Below, one piece after another: positions 12,458 to 23,683 of a stretch of 64,000 nucleotides of DNA. Where the stretch lies: NCBI GenBank assembly GCA_949987565.1, contig OX465120.1, forward strand, positions 11,579,080-11,643,079. The letters are read 5' to 3'. The notes below the pieces were generated by a model. That model worked only from the letters and a program-made list of their open reading frames with translations, ran no database searches and was not told the DNA's origin. Numbering within the stretch: the stretch's first letter is position 1; the number at the start of each line of letters is the position of its first letter. This stretch comes from Luidia sarsii. Lineage: Eukaryota; Echinodermata; Asteroidea; Paxillosida; Luidiidae. A program made the translations under genes and the position numbers.

Positions 12458-14412
12458 TATTCATGCCATTCAATTTACAACACATACAAGATGGGCAAGG
12501 GAGAGACAAAAGCAAAAACAATTGCTGTGGCCAGAGACCTGTCACTCCGCATCGAGCTGTGAATTTAAACCATGAAGTAAATTGATATAAATAAAATAAA
12601 TAAATAAGTATAAATTAATATAAAAATAATTATTTTAAAAAAATATTGCATAATTGAAAAAGGTCACAGTGAATAGTTGGAAAGATTAAGAGGAGAGAAT
12701 ATAGTTCCTAAGACTAAGAGTAGCAAGAAAAGATGAAAAGGGCTGCAAAACAATACCATTGCGAATATTTTCAGACAGATTAGACCAGAGTCGAGGGAAA
12801 ACATGGAAACAAGATAAATGCAGGTTTCTCAGTTATGGTAACGATACTGGAAATTGTAGTTTAAATTATGATCTATCAGTTTCATTCAAATGTAAGTTTT
12901 CGACGTTTAACTCTAATTACCTAGACAAAACAGTCTCCAAATCAATGAGGAAAGCATAACCATGGCGTACCATACATTAGTGTACAATGTACATGTACAT
13001 TACATTCGTTTACATGTACCTTACCAAACAACCCAAAACAACATAAAAATTAAAAAGGTTCTCACAAAACAAAATGTGACTTTCAAACAGAATAAATGTT
13101 TAATTTTCATTCACGTACAACAGCCAAATCTATTACAATACATGCATACTTCTTTTACATGAGAATCAATTCGTAATTGATAAGTTAATCCAAGTAACCT
13201 GAATTACATTAATTTCTTTTAATAAATCAGCGAACCAAAGTACTGTAACCCTGTTTTTCTTTTTCACTTTTCATTATTGTTATTTCCTGATAAATGTTAA
13301 CTAATTGTTCACTTTAAATGTTAACTAAATAACCCTTCTTCAAACCAAGAAAGACACTGACTAAGGATAAGAATATTGGGTCTTCTAAACTTTGAAATGT
13401 GTATTTTGGTCGAGTTGGTAAGCAGTTTGTAGGTTGAAATAAATAACTTTGCACTAATAGTATGTAAAACAATATACTGTAACTTCAAAATAGACCATAG
13501 AAAAATTTAATCTAAAAAAATATATAATTATATAGTGTCAACAAGCCCTTACTAATTTCGTTTTACCTAAAACAAATAGAAGAAAGAAAAACGGACAGAG
13601 CAATTTTCTGAGCAGTTTTTGAAAATAGCTAAGAAAAGTTGACTGAACCAGGACAAGTCTTGGGAAGGCCTGCACTAAAGGGCTGCAATAGTTCAGGTTG
13701 TGAAATCCAGCCCTGGTCTATTATACCAGAGGTCTCCCGTTCAAGTACAGGTCCAGTCCAATTTTCTCTAGCATTTTTCCCAGTTCCCAGTTAGGTATTC
13801 CTTTATTAGATTTCCTCCATTATCTCAGTTAATTTCTGTTGATCTATGCAGTTATGAAATTGAGGAAGCGGAAAATAATTAATTCAGGAGTGTACACTGG
13901 CGAATTTGGCAATTATGTGGAGAAAAGGAGTTGGCATGAACCCTTGATTTGATAGTAAATGGCAATTTGGGATTCTTCTTTGTAAAATGGCAAAAATAAT
14001 CAACTTACAATCTACTTACATGAACATCTGTACACAAAGTTACACAATGAAATTAACTTTGGCATTGAGTTAATGCTTGGGGTACAACTTTCTATAGCCC
14101 ATAGTACTGGCATTAACAGTAAAGATTTATCCACAAATGCTGCAGACTATGCTATGTACAATGTAGACAAAAAAAGCTGCTCATGACATAAACCTTTAAC
14201 AATTTCAAACCTGCAAACTTTTTTTCTTGATGGCAAAGTACTGTGATATTGAAATTAGACAAAAAAACAAAATTGGGTGAATTTTGTTTCACAATTCCCA
14301 TCATGGAATTTTCATTTGTATATTTGTACAAATTGTTAACACATTGGGAATAATAATGTATTTCCCTACTGTACTCAGAACCAAATCTCACTTTGTTAGC
14401 CTCCAAAATTCT
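11232..14412. other. AT-rich intergenic DNA
   Basis: No gene is recognised. The open frames here (11903-12136, 12759-12959, 12962-13162) are short and resemble no known domain. A (TTA)n tract lies at 12422-12457. A badly decayed tRNA-like SINE remnant (GGGCTGCAATAG, then GTTCAAGTACAGGTCC) is at about 13677-13775. The rest is low-complexity AT-rich sequence. Confidence 0.6.
12422..12457. repeat. (TTA)n microsatellite
   Basis: About 12 trinucleotide units, followed by TTATTCATGCCATTC. The junction resembles the simple-repeat tail of an interspersed element, but no element body was identified. Confidence 0.8.
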
Positions 14413-14890
14413 ACATATGTGACCCGGCACAGCATAATGAGGAATAACCCCCACTTTTGAGATTTTGAGATTTTCTAATGATGTGAAAGGGTATACCATT
14501 TGCTTTCGAATGATATCAAAAATATTTCTGTGTGAACTTTGTTGTAAATGGTACAAGGGGACTTTGCTTGTTCATTTGGTACCAGACACAATATAGCAGC
14601 GCCATTCTAACTCCCCGAAAGCGGCCATTCAAAAAGGCAGGAACTTTACATTTTCATGAAAACTGTACAAAAACACTCCCCCGAAATCCACGTTTTTTTT
14701 TCAACATTTAGAGACGGATTTCAGAAAAATCCTTTCGACATAATATCCTCCTATACAAAAACAGAAATACAAAAAAACATTTTTTATTTTTTTTTATCGA
14801 ATTGAGAAGATACTTTAACGTCAGGCGTTGTTTACTCGAAAAGTGTTTTGCTGGGATATTCCTCATGTCGCTGTGCCGGGTCACATATGT
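14413..14890. mobile_element. MITE with terminal inverted repeats, about 478 bp
   Basis: The left end ACATATGTGACCCGGCACAG is matched in reverse complement by the right end CTGTGCCGGGTCACATATGT. The inverted repeats continue inward for about 40 bp (GAGGAAT... and ...ATTCCTC). The interior is AT-rich and codes for nothing recognisable, so this is a non-autonomous DNA element. A shorter relative lies at 15662-15841 inside the last intron of the DRAM-like gene. Confidence 0.8.
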
Positions 14891-14911
14891 GTACATAGTT
14901 TTCCAGTGTTT

Positions 14912-15134
14912 CTATCTTTCCCTTCCCTCCCTGTCGCTCTCCCCTTACCTCTGTCTCTTCCACTTCCTGTCTCTCTTCCCTCTCCCTCTTTCTCTCCCTT
15001 CCCATTTTCTGTCTCCCTCACCACTTCTCTCTCTGAATTTCTCTCTTTCTCCCTGTGTTTCTCATCCCCCTTCCCTGTCCCTCTGACTGTCTATCTTTGT
15101 CTCTGTCTCTCCCCCTCTCACGCTCTCTCTTTCT
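14912..15134 (-). other. Probable 3' UTR, GA-rich in the transcript sense
   Basis: This pyrimidine-rich stretch (CTCTCT/TCCCTT, plus strand) starts directly after the stop codon of the minus-strand DRAM-like gene, so the transcript would be strongly GA-rich here. No clear polyadenylation signal lies between the stop and the MITE. An AATAAA appears on the minus strand near 14790 inside the MITE, but its use is speculative. Confidence 0.4.
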
Positions 15135-17929
15135 TCAGGCGTAGAGGGGCGTGTACTCGTTGGGCGTGGCCCTCTCGTTGCTGCAATCACTGCTGTCAGG
15201 AGCGATGGCTGGAAAGGGGTCGGAACGGCGGAACATGGTCAGCCCCAGGGAGACGTGCTGGAACTCGGCACAGAAGGAGAGGCAGAAGAGGCCAAAGGTC
15301 ACGGCCAGGGCCCACTCGAAGGACGTGCTTATGATGTGGAAGATGTAGCCCTGGGTTTGAGGTGAGATGAAGGGAAATGCCAGAAGAAAGAGAGAGAGAG
15401 AAAGAATGAGAGTGGGTGGGGTGTTAGGAATCCTATATTCAAACTATATTTCATGCATATGCTGGATTAGACAAAGAATGGATGCGTTTCTTAGACCTTT
15501 ACCAATGGTGTGTAGGGCTTTTAAAAGGAACTGAAAATTCCATTCAATGAGGGTTTGTCCTACTCATAGTAATAACCACTGAGTGATATGGCCAATTGCA
15601 TGCTGAAAGTGGCAGTTTCAAACCTGTATAGAGGCAAAAACTGCACTGCATCATAGATATTTGTGACCCGGCACAGCATAATGAGGAATAACCCCACTTT
15701 TGAGATTTTGAGATTTTCTAATGATATGAAAGAGTATACCATTAGCTTTCAAATGATATCAAAATATAATATCCTCTAATATTTAAAATTTCCGGTGTTT
15801 ACTAAAAAAAAGTGTTTTGGTGGGATATTCCTCGTGTCATTTGTTTGGCCTTGCTTCTGAAGATGAGATAACATAATCTTACCCCATCTGTTGGCTTCCA
15901 GTGGAGTTGTGTGTCTTTGGAGTTGTGGTGTTTGGCCCACTGGGTGGCCGCTGGGATCTTACTCACCATGCCTGATGAAAACAACATGCTAAGGAAAGCC
16001 ACGGATGAAACGGATGGAAGAGGATTGGGGAGTCCTTTTGAACTCAGAGAAGGAAGGTGGGAGAGTGGAGGAGAAAGAAGAAGAGAGAGATGGGGAGGAA
16101 CAGGAGGAGGAAAAGGGAGTGAGACAAGGATGAGGAATAGAAAGAGGAGTAGGCGTAGGAGAAAGAGGAGGAAGAGGTGGTACGGTGGTGGTTGTTTGCA
16201 GACTGTGCTCGAGGCAAGAGAGGAGGAAGAAGATAGGGAGAGAAGTAAGAAGATGACTAAATGGAACAGATGGTGGCAGTGAAGGAGGAGGTAGTGGGAA
16301 TGCACTGAGCATGAGGAAAAAGAATGGAGGAGAAATAGGAAAAAGAAGATAAGGTTGTGTTGGTTCCAGGGAGCAAAGGAGAGAAGAGGAAAAAGAAGAT
16401 AAGGTTGTGTGGGTTCCAGGGAACAAACCATAGGAGAAGAGGAAAAAGAAGATAAGGTTATGTTGGTTCCAGGGAACAAACCATAGGAGAAGAGGAAAAA
16501 GAAGATAAGGTTGTGTGGGTTCCAGGGAACAAAGCAGAGGAGAAGAGGAAAAAGAAGATAAGGTTGTGTGGGTTCCAGGGAACAAACCATAGGAGAAGAG
16601 GAAAAAGAAGATAAGGTTGTATGGGTTCCAGGGAGCAAAGCAGAGGAGAAGAGGAAAAAGATGGGGAGGAAAGGGATGAATAAGAGGATGAATAGGAGTA
16701 AAAGAAAGAGGATGAGGAGCCAAGGGTGAAGTGGTGCATCACTCCTGCGCGGCATAATTATAAGGGGGAAGGTAAAAGTAATAGGAGAGGAAAGGGAGGA
16801 AGACGAGGATGATTAGGGAAAAGAGGAGTAGAAGGAAGAAGAATCGGAGAAGGAAGAAGTCGCTGAAGCTCGGGGCAGTAAAGAGGAAAAGAAGGTGGAG
16901 GTTTTTTCTTTTTCTTTCGGCAAGGTGCAATCTTGAACCAAACGGAGGAGGGCAGGGAGGAACAAGAGGAAGAATCGGCGAACATCAGAAAGTGGAATGG
17001 GCAGTGGGGCCCAGCCTTGTTGGAGCAAGGATACATATAACAAAGGAGACAACCATCACTGCAGACAGTAGGAGACGGACTCTGCATGCTAGTAGCCTGC
17101 TGTACTCGGGCAAGAGCAGGTAGGTGATGCGGGTATGCAGAATGCAGTACCCAGTGGCACAGAGGAAAAGCAAGACAGCAGCTGTCTCATGGACGATGAC
17201 CATGTTAGTGTCCTGAGGAACAAATTAATGAAGTTTGAGGTACACCCAGTTAACTTGTTGGAAGAGGGGAGAGGGGAGAGGGGAGAGGGGAGAGGGGAGA
17301 GGGGAGAGGGGAGAGGGGAGAGGGGAGAGGGGAGAGGGGAGAGGGGAGAGGGGAGAGGGGAGAGGGGAGAGGGGAGAGGGGAGAGGGGAGAGGGGAGAGA
17401 GGAGAGGATGTTAAACTCTCTTAGCCCTGTTTGAGAAGAACACAGGGATGTAAGTGACAGACAAAGTCATTTCCTGAAAATTACCGAAGGCCAATAAATT
17501 GCGTGACTGCGAGTAAGCGCTTACGCGACAGAGAGATGCGATTGAGAGATTCACAGCAGGGGTGCAGGCACCCTTCAGTTTTTAGGGTTTTAACAGATAA
17601 AATTGAGCACCACTAAGATACCAGTACCACATAAAAAAAAAGTAAAAAATTTAAAACATGACATTTCCGTAAATCCGAAAAAAATCAGGCCATATCCGGA
17701 AATCTGAAAAATTCTGGAAGTCTTACATCCCTGAGAACACCATACCTGAAAGTTTCCCACCATGCTTAGTCCTACGGCACTTATCCCACCAATGACAGAC
17801 CCGACTTTGTTGAGAGTTGCCACCTCTCTAGGGGGTAGGCCTTCGATGGTGTCCACTTCTTTGTAGCGGATGTAGATAAGCATGAGCACTGGCAAAGACA
17901 AAGACAGCACACCCAAGAAATGAATCAAC

Positions 17930-17961
<32 letters not shown>

Positions 17962-18994
17962 CCAACCAATCAATCAATCAATCAATCAACCAATCAATCA
18001 ATCAATCAGCCAACCAGTCAGTCAGTCAACCACTCACTCACTCATTCACTCACTCAATCAATTAAAGCCATGAAACTAAATGTTAAACAACTAACTACAC
18101 TGAAATGAGCATGAAGCCATTGAAATAAAGAAAGTGCACTAACAGAGAAGGGAGGAGATGTTGACAAATTGACCAAAGATGCAGCTCTCCGGTGGCTTTC
18201 CGCCAGTGTCACTGAGGAAAGGGGAAAGGGGAAAGAAGGAGACTCTTCACAATATTCTACAAGGAAAATGACAAACTCTCCAGAATTTATATCTACAAAT
18301 TATCTGTTACCACGTCAGACTGTTAAAACTCCAGGGAAAGACCGTTTTTTGGGGTATTACAAGTATTAGACTTATACTTATTTAGTTGGCCTTGTAATTT
18401 GGAGGGGTCTGGGCCACTGTAGGGTCTAAGGATCTCCTAGGATATTCTGCTGTTGCCGGGTGAGTATAACCTCCTATTAGAAGTGCTTATTCACCAAGCA
18501 ATGGCATTCTCTGGAGGTTGTTACTCCTGATGTTATGCATATTCATGAACACTCTTTACTCTGATTGGCCAATGTCATAGCAGAGAGCACATATGAATAT
18601 GCTGATGCATTAAGATGATGTAATGACAAATGGCTTATCAGACTAAGGGACTGGGAAGAATACAATTTGCCGGAAGAATGCCTCTGCCGGGTGAACAGGG
18701 AAAGTCTTCCACTAACTACATGTATTTTTGACTACCCCCGACCGAAATCCAGTTTGCTCTGTCCCCCATCCAAGACTTGACTGTCTGGGTAGTTCATTGG
18801 GTACCCTATGCCCCTGACAAACATGCCCAAAAGTCTCTCTTGCTGGCAGTCACTGCACACCTGATGTAGGGGAAGATCTTGGCGACATCTCCGTTCATCA
18901 CGGCTATCATGTAGGAGATGCTCAACGTGACCAAGAGCAAGGAGACGAGACTGAGAGGCACAAAGGCAAGGCTCTGAGGCTGGCAGAACGTCAT
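15135..18994 (-). CDS. DRAM1/DRAM2-like (FRAG1/DRAM/SFK1 family) membrane protein, six exons
   Basis: Exons in transcript order are 18994-18861, 18211-18144, 17888-17746, 17212-17035, 15971-15883 and 15350-15135. All introns are GT-AG and phases agree throughout; the 828 nt encode 275 residues plus TGA (human DRAM2 is 266). The ATG (ACAATGA context) aligns with the usual family start. Six hydrophobic segments lie near residues 9-33, 55-75, 95-112, 119-141, 159-178 and 205-233. The family signature PYISDTG is at 42-48, followed by PPES and IFG as in DRAM1. IYIRYK is at 72-77, GNFQ at 112-115 and the ISTSFEW block near 211-217. Family members sit in lysosomal or autophagic membranes and promote autophagy; that role is inferred. 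The tail has a YTPL motif (270-273), a possible tyrosine-type lysosomal sorting signal. Introns 2-5 carry repeats, yet the frame is intact. DRAM1-like features slightly outweigh DRAM2-like ones, so no symbol is assigned. Confidence 0.92.
15662..15841. mobile_element. Shortened MITE in the last intron of the DRAM-like gene
   Basis: The left end TGTGACCCGGCACAGC and the following 80 bp match the MITE at 14413. The right end (GGGATATTCCTCGTGTC) matches its other terminus, and most of the interior is missing. It lies in intron 5, 42 bp from the exon 5 donor, and leaves splice sites untouched. Confidence 0.75.
16336..16660. repeat. 53-bp minisatellite in intron 4
   Basis: Purine-rich units each begin GGAAAAAGAAGATAAGG and continue GTTCCAGGGAAC. 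Successive unit starts are at 16340, 16390, 16443, 16496, 16549 and 16602, giving one 50-bp spacing and then 53 bp. The minus-strand open frames here (LLFPLL..., EPTQPYL-type repeats) are by-products. Confidence 0.85.
17264..17400. repeat. (GGGGAGA)n heptamer array in intron 3
   Basis: About 19 near-perfect 7-bp units lie in intron 3. Transcribed from the minus strand the RNA would read (TCTCCCC)n, a long pyrimidine tract upstream of the exon 4 acceptor region of the same gene. Confidence 0.9.
17924..18061. repeat. (CAAT)-type tetranucleotide array in intron 2
   Basis: CAAT/CAAC units decay into CAGT and CACT units toward the right. The array lies wholly within intron 2 (17889-18143). Confidence 0.85.
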
Positions 18995-19230
18995 TGTAAG
19001 TATACAGTATCCCTTCAGCACCTCAATCCAACCTCTATGCTAGTCAAAGAAACAACTTGACGAGTCAGTATTGATCCCACGGCCACCTGAACCTGAAATA
19101 TACCCAAACAAAATTGAAAAGGATAATTGTTCTCATTTGAAGTCAGATTATGACGTAAAACTCCCTAGTTCGAGTAACTTGGACCCGACAAGTCACCCTT
19201 TTTTTAACAATTTGTTGAAATTTTGAGGTA
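18995..19230 (-). other. 5' flank of the DRAM-like gene
   Basis: This holds the presumed 5' UTR and proximal upstream region. An in-frame TAG lies upstream of the ATG, so the open frame does not extend far. No TATA box or initiator could be assigned with confidence. Confidence 0.3.
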
Positions 19231-19304
19231 TTTCAAAATTCGATATTCATGGTGATCGATTGCAGAATTTCAAAATTCGATATTCATGGTGATCGATTGC
19301 AGAA
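19231..19304. repeat. 37-bp tandem duplication
   Basis: Two copies of a 37-bp stretch begin TTTCAAAATTCGATATTC at 19231 and 19268. The sequence from GATATTCATGG onward reappears at 24258, so this marks the left edge of the large duplicated block. Confidence 0.8.
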
Positions 19305-19599
19305 TCTGAACGATTTTTTTGTTGTTTTTTAAAAATGGCGGACCTCGCCGTTCACAATAATATTGACGAAATTGATGCAGTATTATCGCGCACGTATTTT
19401 TTTAAATAATGATTTTGTTGAGTCGGATACCTTGAAGAAATACTTTTATTTTGAAAGATTCTTATAACTGCCCATTACTAATGCTTCCCTTCAGTGAAAT
19501 TAACAGCCATCAGAAAGTGATAATTTTAATTTAATATCGAAAAAAGTCAAAAATTAGCAGTTTGATTTTTTGAAGTTTTTACCAAGAACACCGGAGTCA

Positions 19600-20392
19600 A
19601 GCAGTCAGTTTGATGTCAACTCGGTCCTTAACCAACTCGGTCCCAGTCAACTCAGTCCGTAACCAACTCGGTCCAACCAACTCGGTCCATAACCAACTCA
19701 GTCCCAGGTAACTCGGTCCGTATCGAAATCAGTCCCAGTCAACTTGGTCCGTAACCAACTCGGTCCCAGTCAACTCGGTCCGTAACCAACTCGGTCCCAG
19801 TCAACTCGGTCCATAACCATCTCAGTCCCAGTCAACTCGGTCCGTAACCAACTCGGTCCCAGTCAACTCAGTCCGTAACCAACTCGGTCCCAGTCAACTC
19901 GGTCCGTAACCATCTCAGTCCCAGTCAACTCGGTCCGTAACCAACTCGGTCCCAGTCAACTCGGTCCGTAACCATCTCAGTCCCAGTCAACTCGGTCCGT
20001 AACCAACTCGGTCCCAGTCAACTCGGTCCGTAACCAACTCAGTTCGTAACCAACTCGGTCCCAGTCAACTCAGTCCATAACCAACTCGGTCCCAGTCAAC
20101 TCGGTCCGTAACCATCTCAGTCCCAGTCAACTCGGTCCGTAACCATCTCAGTCCCAGTCAACTTGGTCCGTAACCAACTCGGTCCCAGTCAACTCAGTCC
20201 ATAACCAACTCGGTCCCAGTCAACTCGGTCCGTAACCATCTCAGTCCCAGTCAACTCGGTCCGTAACCATCTCAGTCCCAGTCAACTTGGTCCGTAACCA
20301 TCTCAGTCCCAGTCAACTCAGTCCATAACCAACTCGGTCCCAGTCAACTCGGTCCGTAACCATCTCAGTCCCAGTCAACTCGGTCTGTATGA
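19600..20392. repeat. 31-bp satellite, copy A
   Basis: The unit is an imperfect dimer of two halves of about 15-16 bp, CAACTCGGTCCGTAAC and CAACTCGGTCCCAGT. CGG/CAG and CAACTC/CATCTC variants alternate. It ends at TCTGTATGAAAAATACGCG, exactly as copy B does. Confidence 0.9.
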
Positions 20393-21160
20393 AAAATACG
20401 CGCTCATACAGTAAAAATACACGCTAGTAAATAGACCGCGTCCACCTTTGCACGAAGTCAAAATACAGCAATTCACATAGCAAAAACTTCTCCTAAAAAT
20501 CTCCGCTATTATACAATGAAATATGACACTGCATGGCTGAAATCAATCTTCAAGAATTTCCCAGTTTGCTCTAGAGTTGTGAATATATTACAGCGAATCC
20601 ACAAAATGCTCGCCTGTCCCGGAAATGAAAGAACATAAACAAACCCTAAGTTCATTGAACTTGAAGAGAATGCATTGATGTCATGAATATTCATTATCCA
20701 ATCACTGACGTACCAGACGATAGCTTACAGAAAAGTCATCAAACTTCTCTAACTTACACACTTGTTTCAATTAAGATAACTTTTGACTTAAAGATGGTAG
20801 ATAAATTCTCATTTCAACTTTCTATAAGTGTGAAATATTTCCTAAGGGTCTCAGCTTTCTAGAAATAATTTTAACTTTCAGCCAATGACCAACGTTTTAA
20901 CTGCCACTCAAAGGGCAGCCATCTTAGATTTACCCTCAAGCTATTTATAGCACACACAGCCCACATGTAAACACCCACGTGTGTATGGCAGGGATATACT
21001 CACAACTGCTTGGAAATTACTATTCTAAAAGACTACAAAATCCTACAAGACGAAAATTCCTGGTCCCTAAAAGGATTCTGGTAAGACTTACAGTAATAAC
21101 AACTTCATAAATGAGACATTTAGGGGCATTTTCGTTACACTTGCCCAACGCGCTGAGTTC
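20393..21160. other. Non-repetitive segment of composite, copy A
   Basis: Its counterpart is 25708-26500. It contains CTATTTATAG at 20940 and ends TTACACTTGCCCAACGCGCTGAG, a single unit of the 46/47-bp satellite. A minus-strand frame at 20509-20694 is conserved in copy B but matches no family and has no known motif; conservation here reflects recent duplication. No function can be assigned. Confidence 0.5.
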
Positions 21161-21665
21161 GCCCTTTGTCCAAGAACCTCTGCTTTAGTCTCTGTCACTA
21201 CATTATGTACATGTACATGTACACATGTACCTCTGCATCTATCTTCAACCTTGCCTTTATGTCTGTCTGTCTCTTCCTCTGCCTTAGTCTCTGTCACTAC
21301 ATGTACACCTGTACCTCTGCATCTATCTTCAACCTTGCCTCTATGTCTGTCTGTCTCTTCCTCTGCCTTTAGTCTCTGTCACTACATGTACACATGTACC
21401 TCTGCATCTATCTTCAACCTTGCCTCTATGTCTGTCTGTCTCTTCCTCTGCCTTAGTCTCTGTCACTATATGTACACATGTACCTCTACATGTATCTTCA
21501 ACCTTGCCTCTATCATGTACACATGTACCTCTGCATCTATCTTCAACCTTGCCTCTATGTCTGTCTGTCTCTTCCTCTGCCTTAGTCTCTGTCACTATAT
21601 GTACACCTGTACCTCTGCATCTATCTTCAACCTTGCCTCTATGTCTGTCTGTCTCTTCCTCTGCC
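21160..21665. repeat. 84-bp minisatellite, copy A
   Basis: Units of 84 bp run through TGTCTGTCTGTCTC, TGCCTTAGTCTCTGTCAC, ATGTACACATGTACC and TCTATCTTCAACC. Starts at 21260 and 21344 give the period. The overlapping serine/leucine/cysteine-rich frames on both strands are artefacts. A single copy of the unit survives at about 33220-33280. Confidence 0.85.
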
Positions 21666-22002
21666 TCACCTTCTTCCGTTTTGGCCTCTCCTTTTGTCTC
21701 TGTCTATCTCTGCCTCTTATGTATTGGTCTCTATCTCTGCCTGTGCCACTGTCTCTTCCTCTCCCTCTACCTCTTCTTCTTCTGTCTTGGTCTCTGCCTG
21801 TGCCTCTGTCTCTGCCGCTGTATCTGCCTCTGCCCCTACCTTTATCCCTGCTTCTACCTCTACATGTACCTCCTTGTAATAACCTCTGCCTCCATGTGAT
21901 GGTGTCAAGCTCTCTTAGACCTTTACATGTGCAGTGCTTCTTCACGGCTATAATCTTGCCGGCAGAAAAGTGACTGCTTATTTTATCCATGTTGCCTTGC
22001 AG

Positions 22003-22100
22003 ATCTTTTGACCGTGAACATGGAGACGAGCCTTCCCTAAATCCTCTGACAGTTTGGCACCGACTACGATGAGCGCATCCCGCCATCCATCTGCAACGAG
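22003..22100 (+). pseudogene. Prohibitin-2-like dead exon, copy A
   Basis: A 98-nt exon-like block lies between a good acceptor (TTGCCTTGCAG) and a donor (GTCAGTG). Its last 17 codons read QFGTDYDERIPPSICNE, matching the PHB2 stretch around DYEERVLPSI..E in the band-7/SPFH domain. Upstream in the same frame it reads LP-stop-IL-stop-QFG where PHB2 has roughly LPSMYRQFG, so two sense codons have become TAA and TGA. PHB2 is a mitochondrial inner-membrane scaffold protein. This exon cannot encode it. No other PHB2 exon adjoins it. Confidence 0.8.
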
Positions 22101-22229
22101 GTCAGTGTCAAAGGTCAACTCACTGGTGGCAAGAATTGACCTCTTGGGTTTTGAGTGTGGCTATAAGTCAGGCACTCCATGCATGACGTCAAGTCCCAAC
22201 GTATTCAGTTACACAGTGTAGCTCTTTGT

Positions 22230-23683
22230 CTATTTGGCAGATCCTGCTTGCCAACGCATTGAGTTTGTCCTTCGTCTATTTAGTAGTTAGTGCTTGCCAA
22301 CGCATTGAGTTTGCTCTTCATCTATTTAGTAGTTAGTGCTTGCCAACGCATTGAGTTCGTCATTTGTCTATTTGTGCATTTAGTGCTTGCCAACGCATTG
22401 AGTTTGTCCTTCGTCTATTTAGTAGTTAGTGCTTGCCTAACGCGTTGAGTTTGTTCTTCATCTATTTAGTAGTTAGTGCTTGCCCAATGCGTTGAGTTTG
22501 TTCTTCATCTAGTTAGTAGTTAGTGCTTGCCTAACGCGTTGATTTGTTCTTCATCTATTTAGTAGTTAGTGCTTGCCTAACGCGTTGATTTGTTCTTCAT
22601 CTATTTAGTAGTTAGTGCTTGCCCAACGCGTTGAGTTTGCTCTTCATCTATTAGTAGTTAGTGCTTGCCCAACGCGTTGATTTGTTCTTTATCTATTTAG
22701 TAGTTAGTGCTTGCCCAATGCGTAGATTTGTTCTTCATCTATTTACAATGTGTAGTAGTTAGTGCTTGACCAATGCGTTGAGTTTGTTCTTCATCTATTT
22801 AGCAGTTAGTGCTTGCCCAATGCGTTGAGTTTGTTCTTCATCTATTTAGTAGTTAGTGCTTGCCCAACACGTTGATTTGTTCTTCGTCTATTTAGTAGTT
22901 AGTGCTTGCCCAACGCGTTGAGTTTGTTCTTCATCTATTTAGTAGTTAGTGCTTGCCTAACGCGTTGAGTTTGTTCTTCATCTATTTAGTAGTTAGTGCT
23001 TGCCCAACGCGTTGATTTGTTCTTCATCTATTTAGTAGTTAGTGCTTGCCTAACGCGTTGATTTGTTCTTCATCTATTTAGTAGTTAGTGCTTGCCCAAC
23101 GCGTTGATTTGTTCTTCGTCTATTTACATGTAGTAGTTAGTGTTTGCCCAACGCGTTGATTTGTTCTTCGTCTATTTAGTATTTAGTGCTTGCCCAACGC
23201 GTTGAGTTTGTCCTTCGTTTATTTAGTAGTTAGTGCTTGCCCAACGCATTGATTTGTTCTTCGTCTATTTAGTAGTTAGTGCTTGCCCAACGCGTTGATT
23301 TGTTCTTCGTCTATTTAGTAGTTAGTGCTTGCCCAACGCGTTGAGTTTGTTCTTCATCTATTTAGTAGTTAGTGCTTGCCTAATGCCTAACGCGTTGATT
23401 TGTTCTTCATCTATTTAGTAGTTAGTGCTTGCCCAACGCGTTGATTTGTTCTTCGTCTATTTAGTAGTTGTGCTTGCCCAACGCGTTGATTTGTTCTTCA
23501 TCTATTTAGTAGTTAGTGCTTGCCCAACGCGTTGATTTGTTCTTCGTCTATTTAGTATTTAGTGCTTGCCCAACGCGTTGATTTGTTCTTCGTCTATTTA
23601 GCAGTAAGTGCTTGCCCAACACGTTGAGTTTGTTCATCATCTATTTAGTAGTTAGTGCTTGCCCAACGCGTTGAGTTTGTTCT
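22230..23683. repeat. 46/47-bp satellite, copy A
   Basis: About 31 units built from TTAGTGCTTGCCCAACGCG, then TTGATTTG or TTGAGTTTG, then TTCTTCATCTATTTAGTAG. The one-base difference between GATTT and GAGTTT makes the 46- and 47-bp forms. Early units carry GCCAACGCATTG, later ones GCCCAACGCGTTG, so the array has an older left edge and a homogenised core. Confidence 0.9.

Larger units (their letters stand above)
19278..23683 (+). repeat. Large composite duplication, copy A
   Basis: Copy A has, in order: an AT-rich leader (19278-19600), a 31-bp satellite, about 770 bp of non-repetitive sequence (20393-21160), an 84-bp minisatellite, a PHB2 pseudo-exon with flanking intron, and a 46/47-bp satellite. 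The same order recurs from 24258. Single-copy parts look well above 90% identical by eye, so the duplication is young relative to the decay of the PHB2 exon it carries. Confidence 0.85.

Noticed and set aside
15802..16755. A 317-residue minus-strand leucine/serine-rich protein
   Set aside because: Most of it is intron 4 minisatellite. Only the stretch at 15883-15971 is a real exon of the DRAM-like gene.
20509..20694. Conserved minus-strand peptide present in both duplicates (also 25827-26090)
   Set aside because: Nearly all of the duplicated block is equally similar, so conservation is explained by recent duplication. No motif or start context supports it.
21595..22086. Arginine/glycine-rich RGRGRDRGR-type protein on the minus strand
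   Set aside because: It is the reverse reading of a CTCTGCCTCTGTCT-type pyrimidine repeat and overlaps the dead PHB2 exon.
22230..23683. CRISPR-like array of 46-bp repeats
   Set aside because: Units are contiguous with no unique spacers, and this is animal DNA with introns and SINEs.
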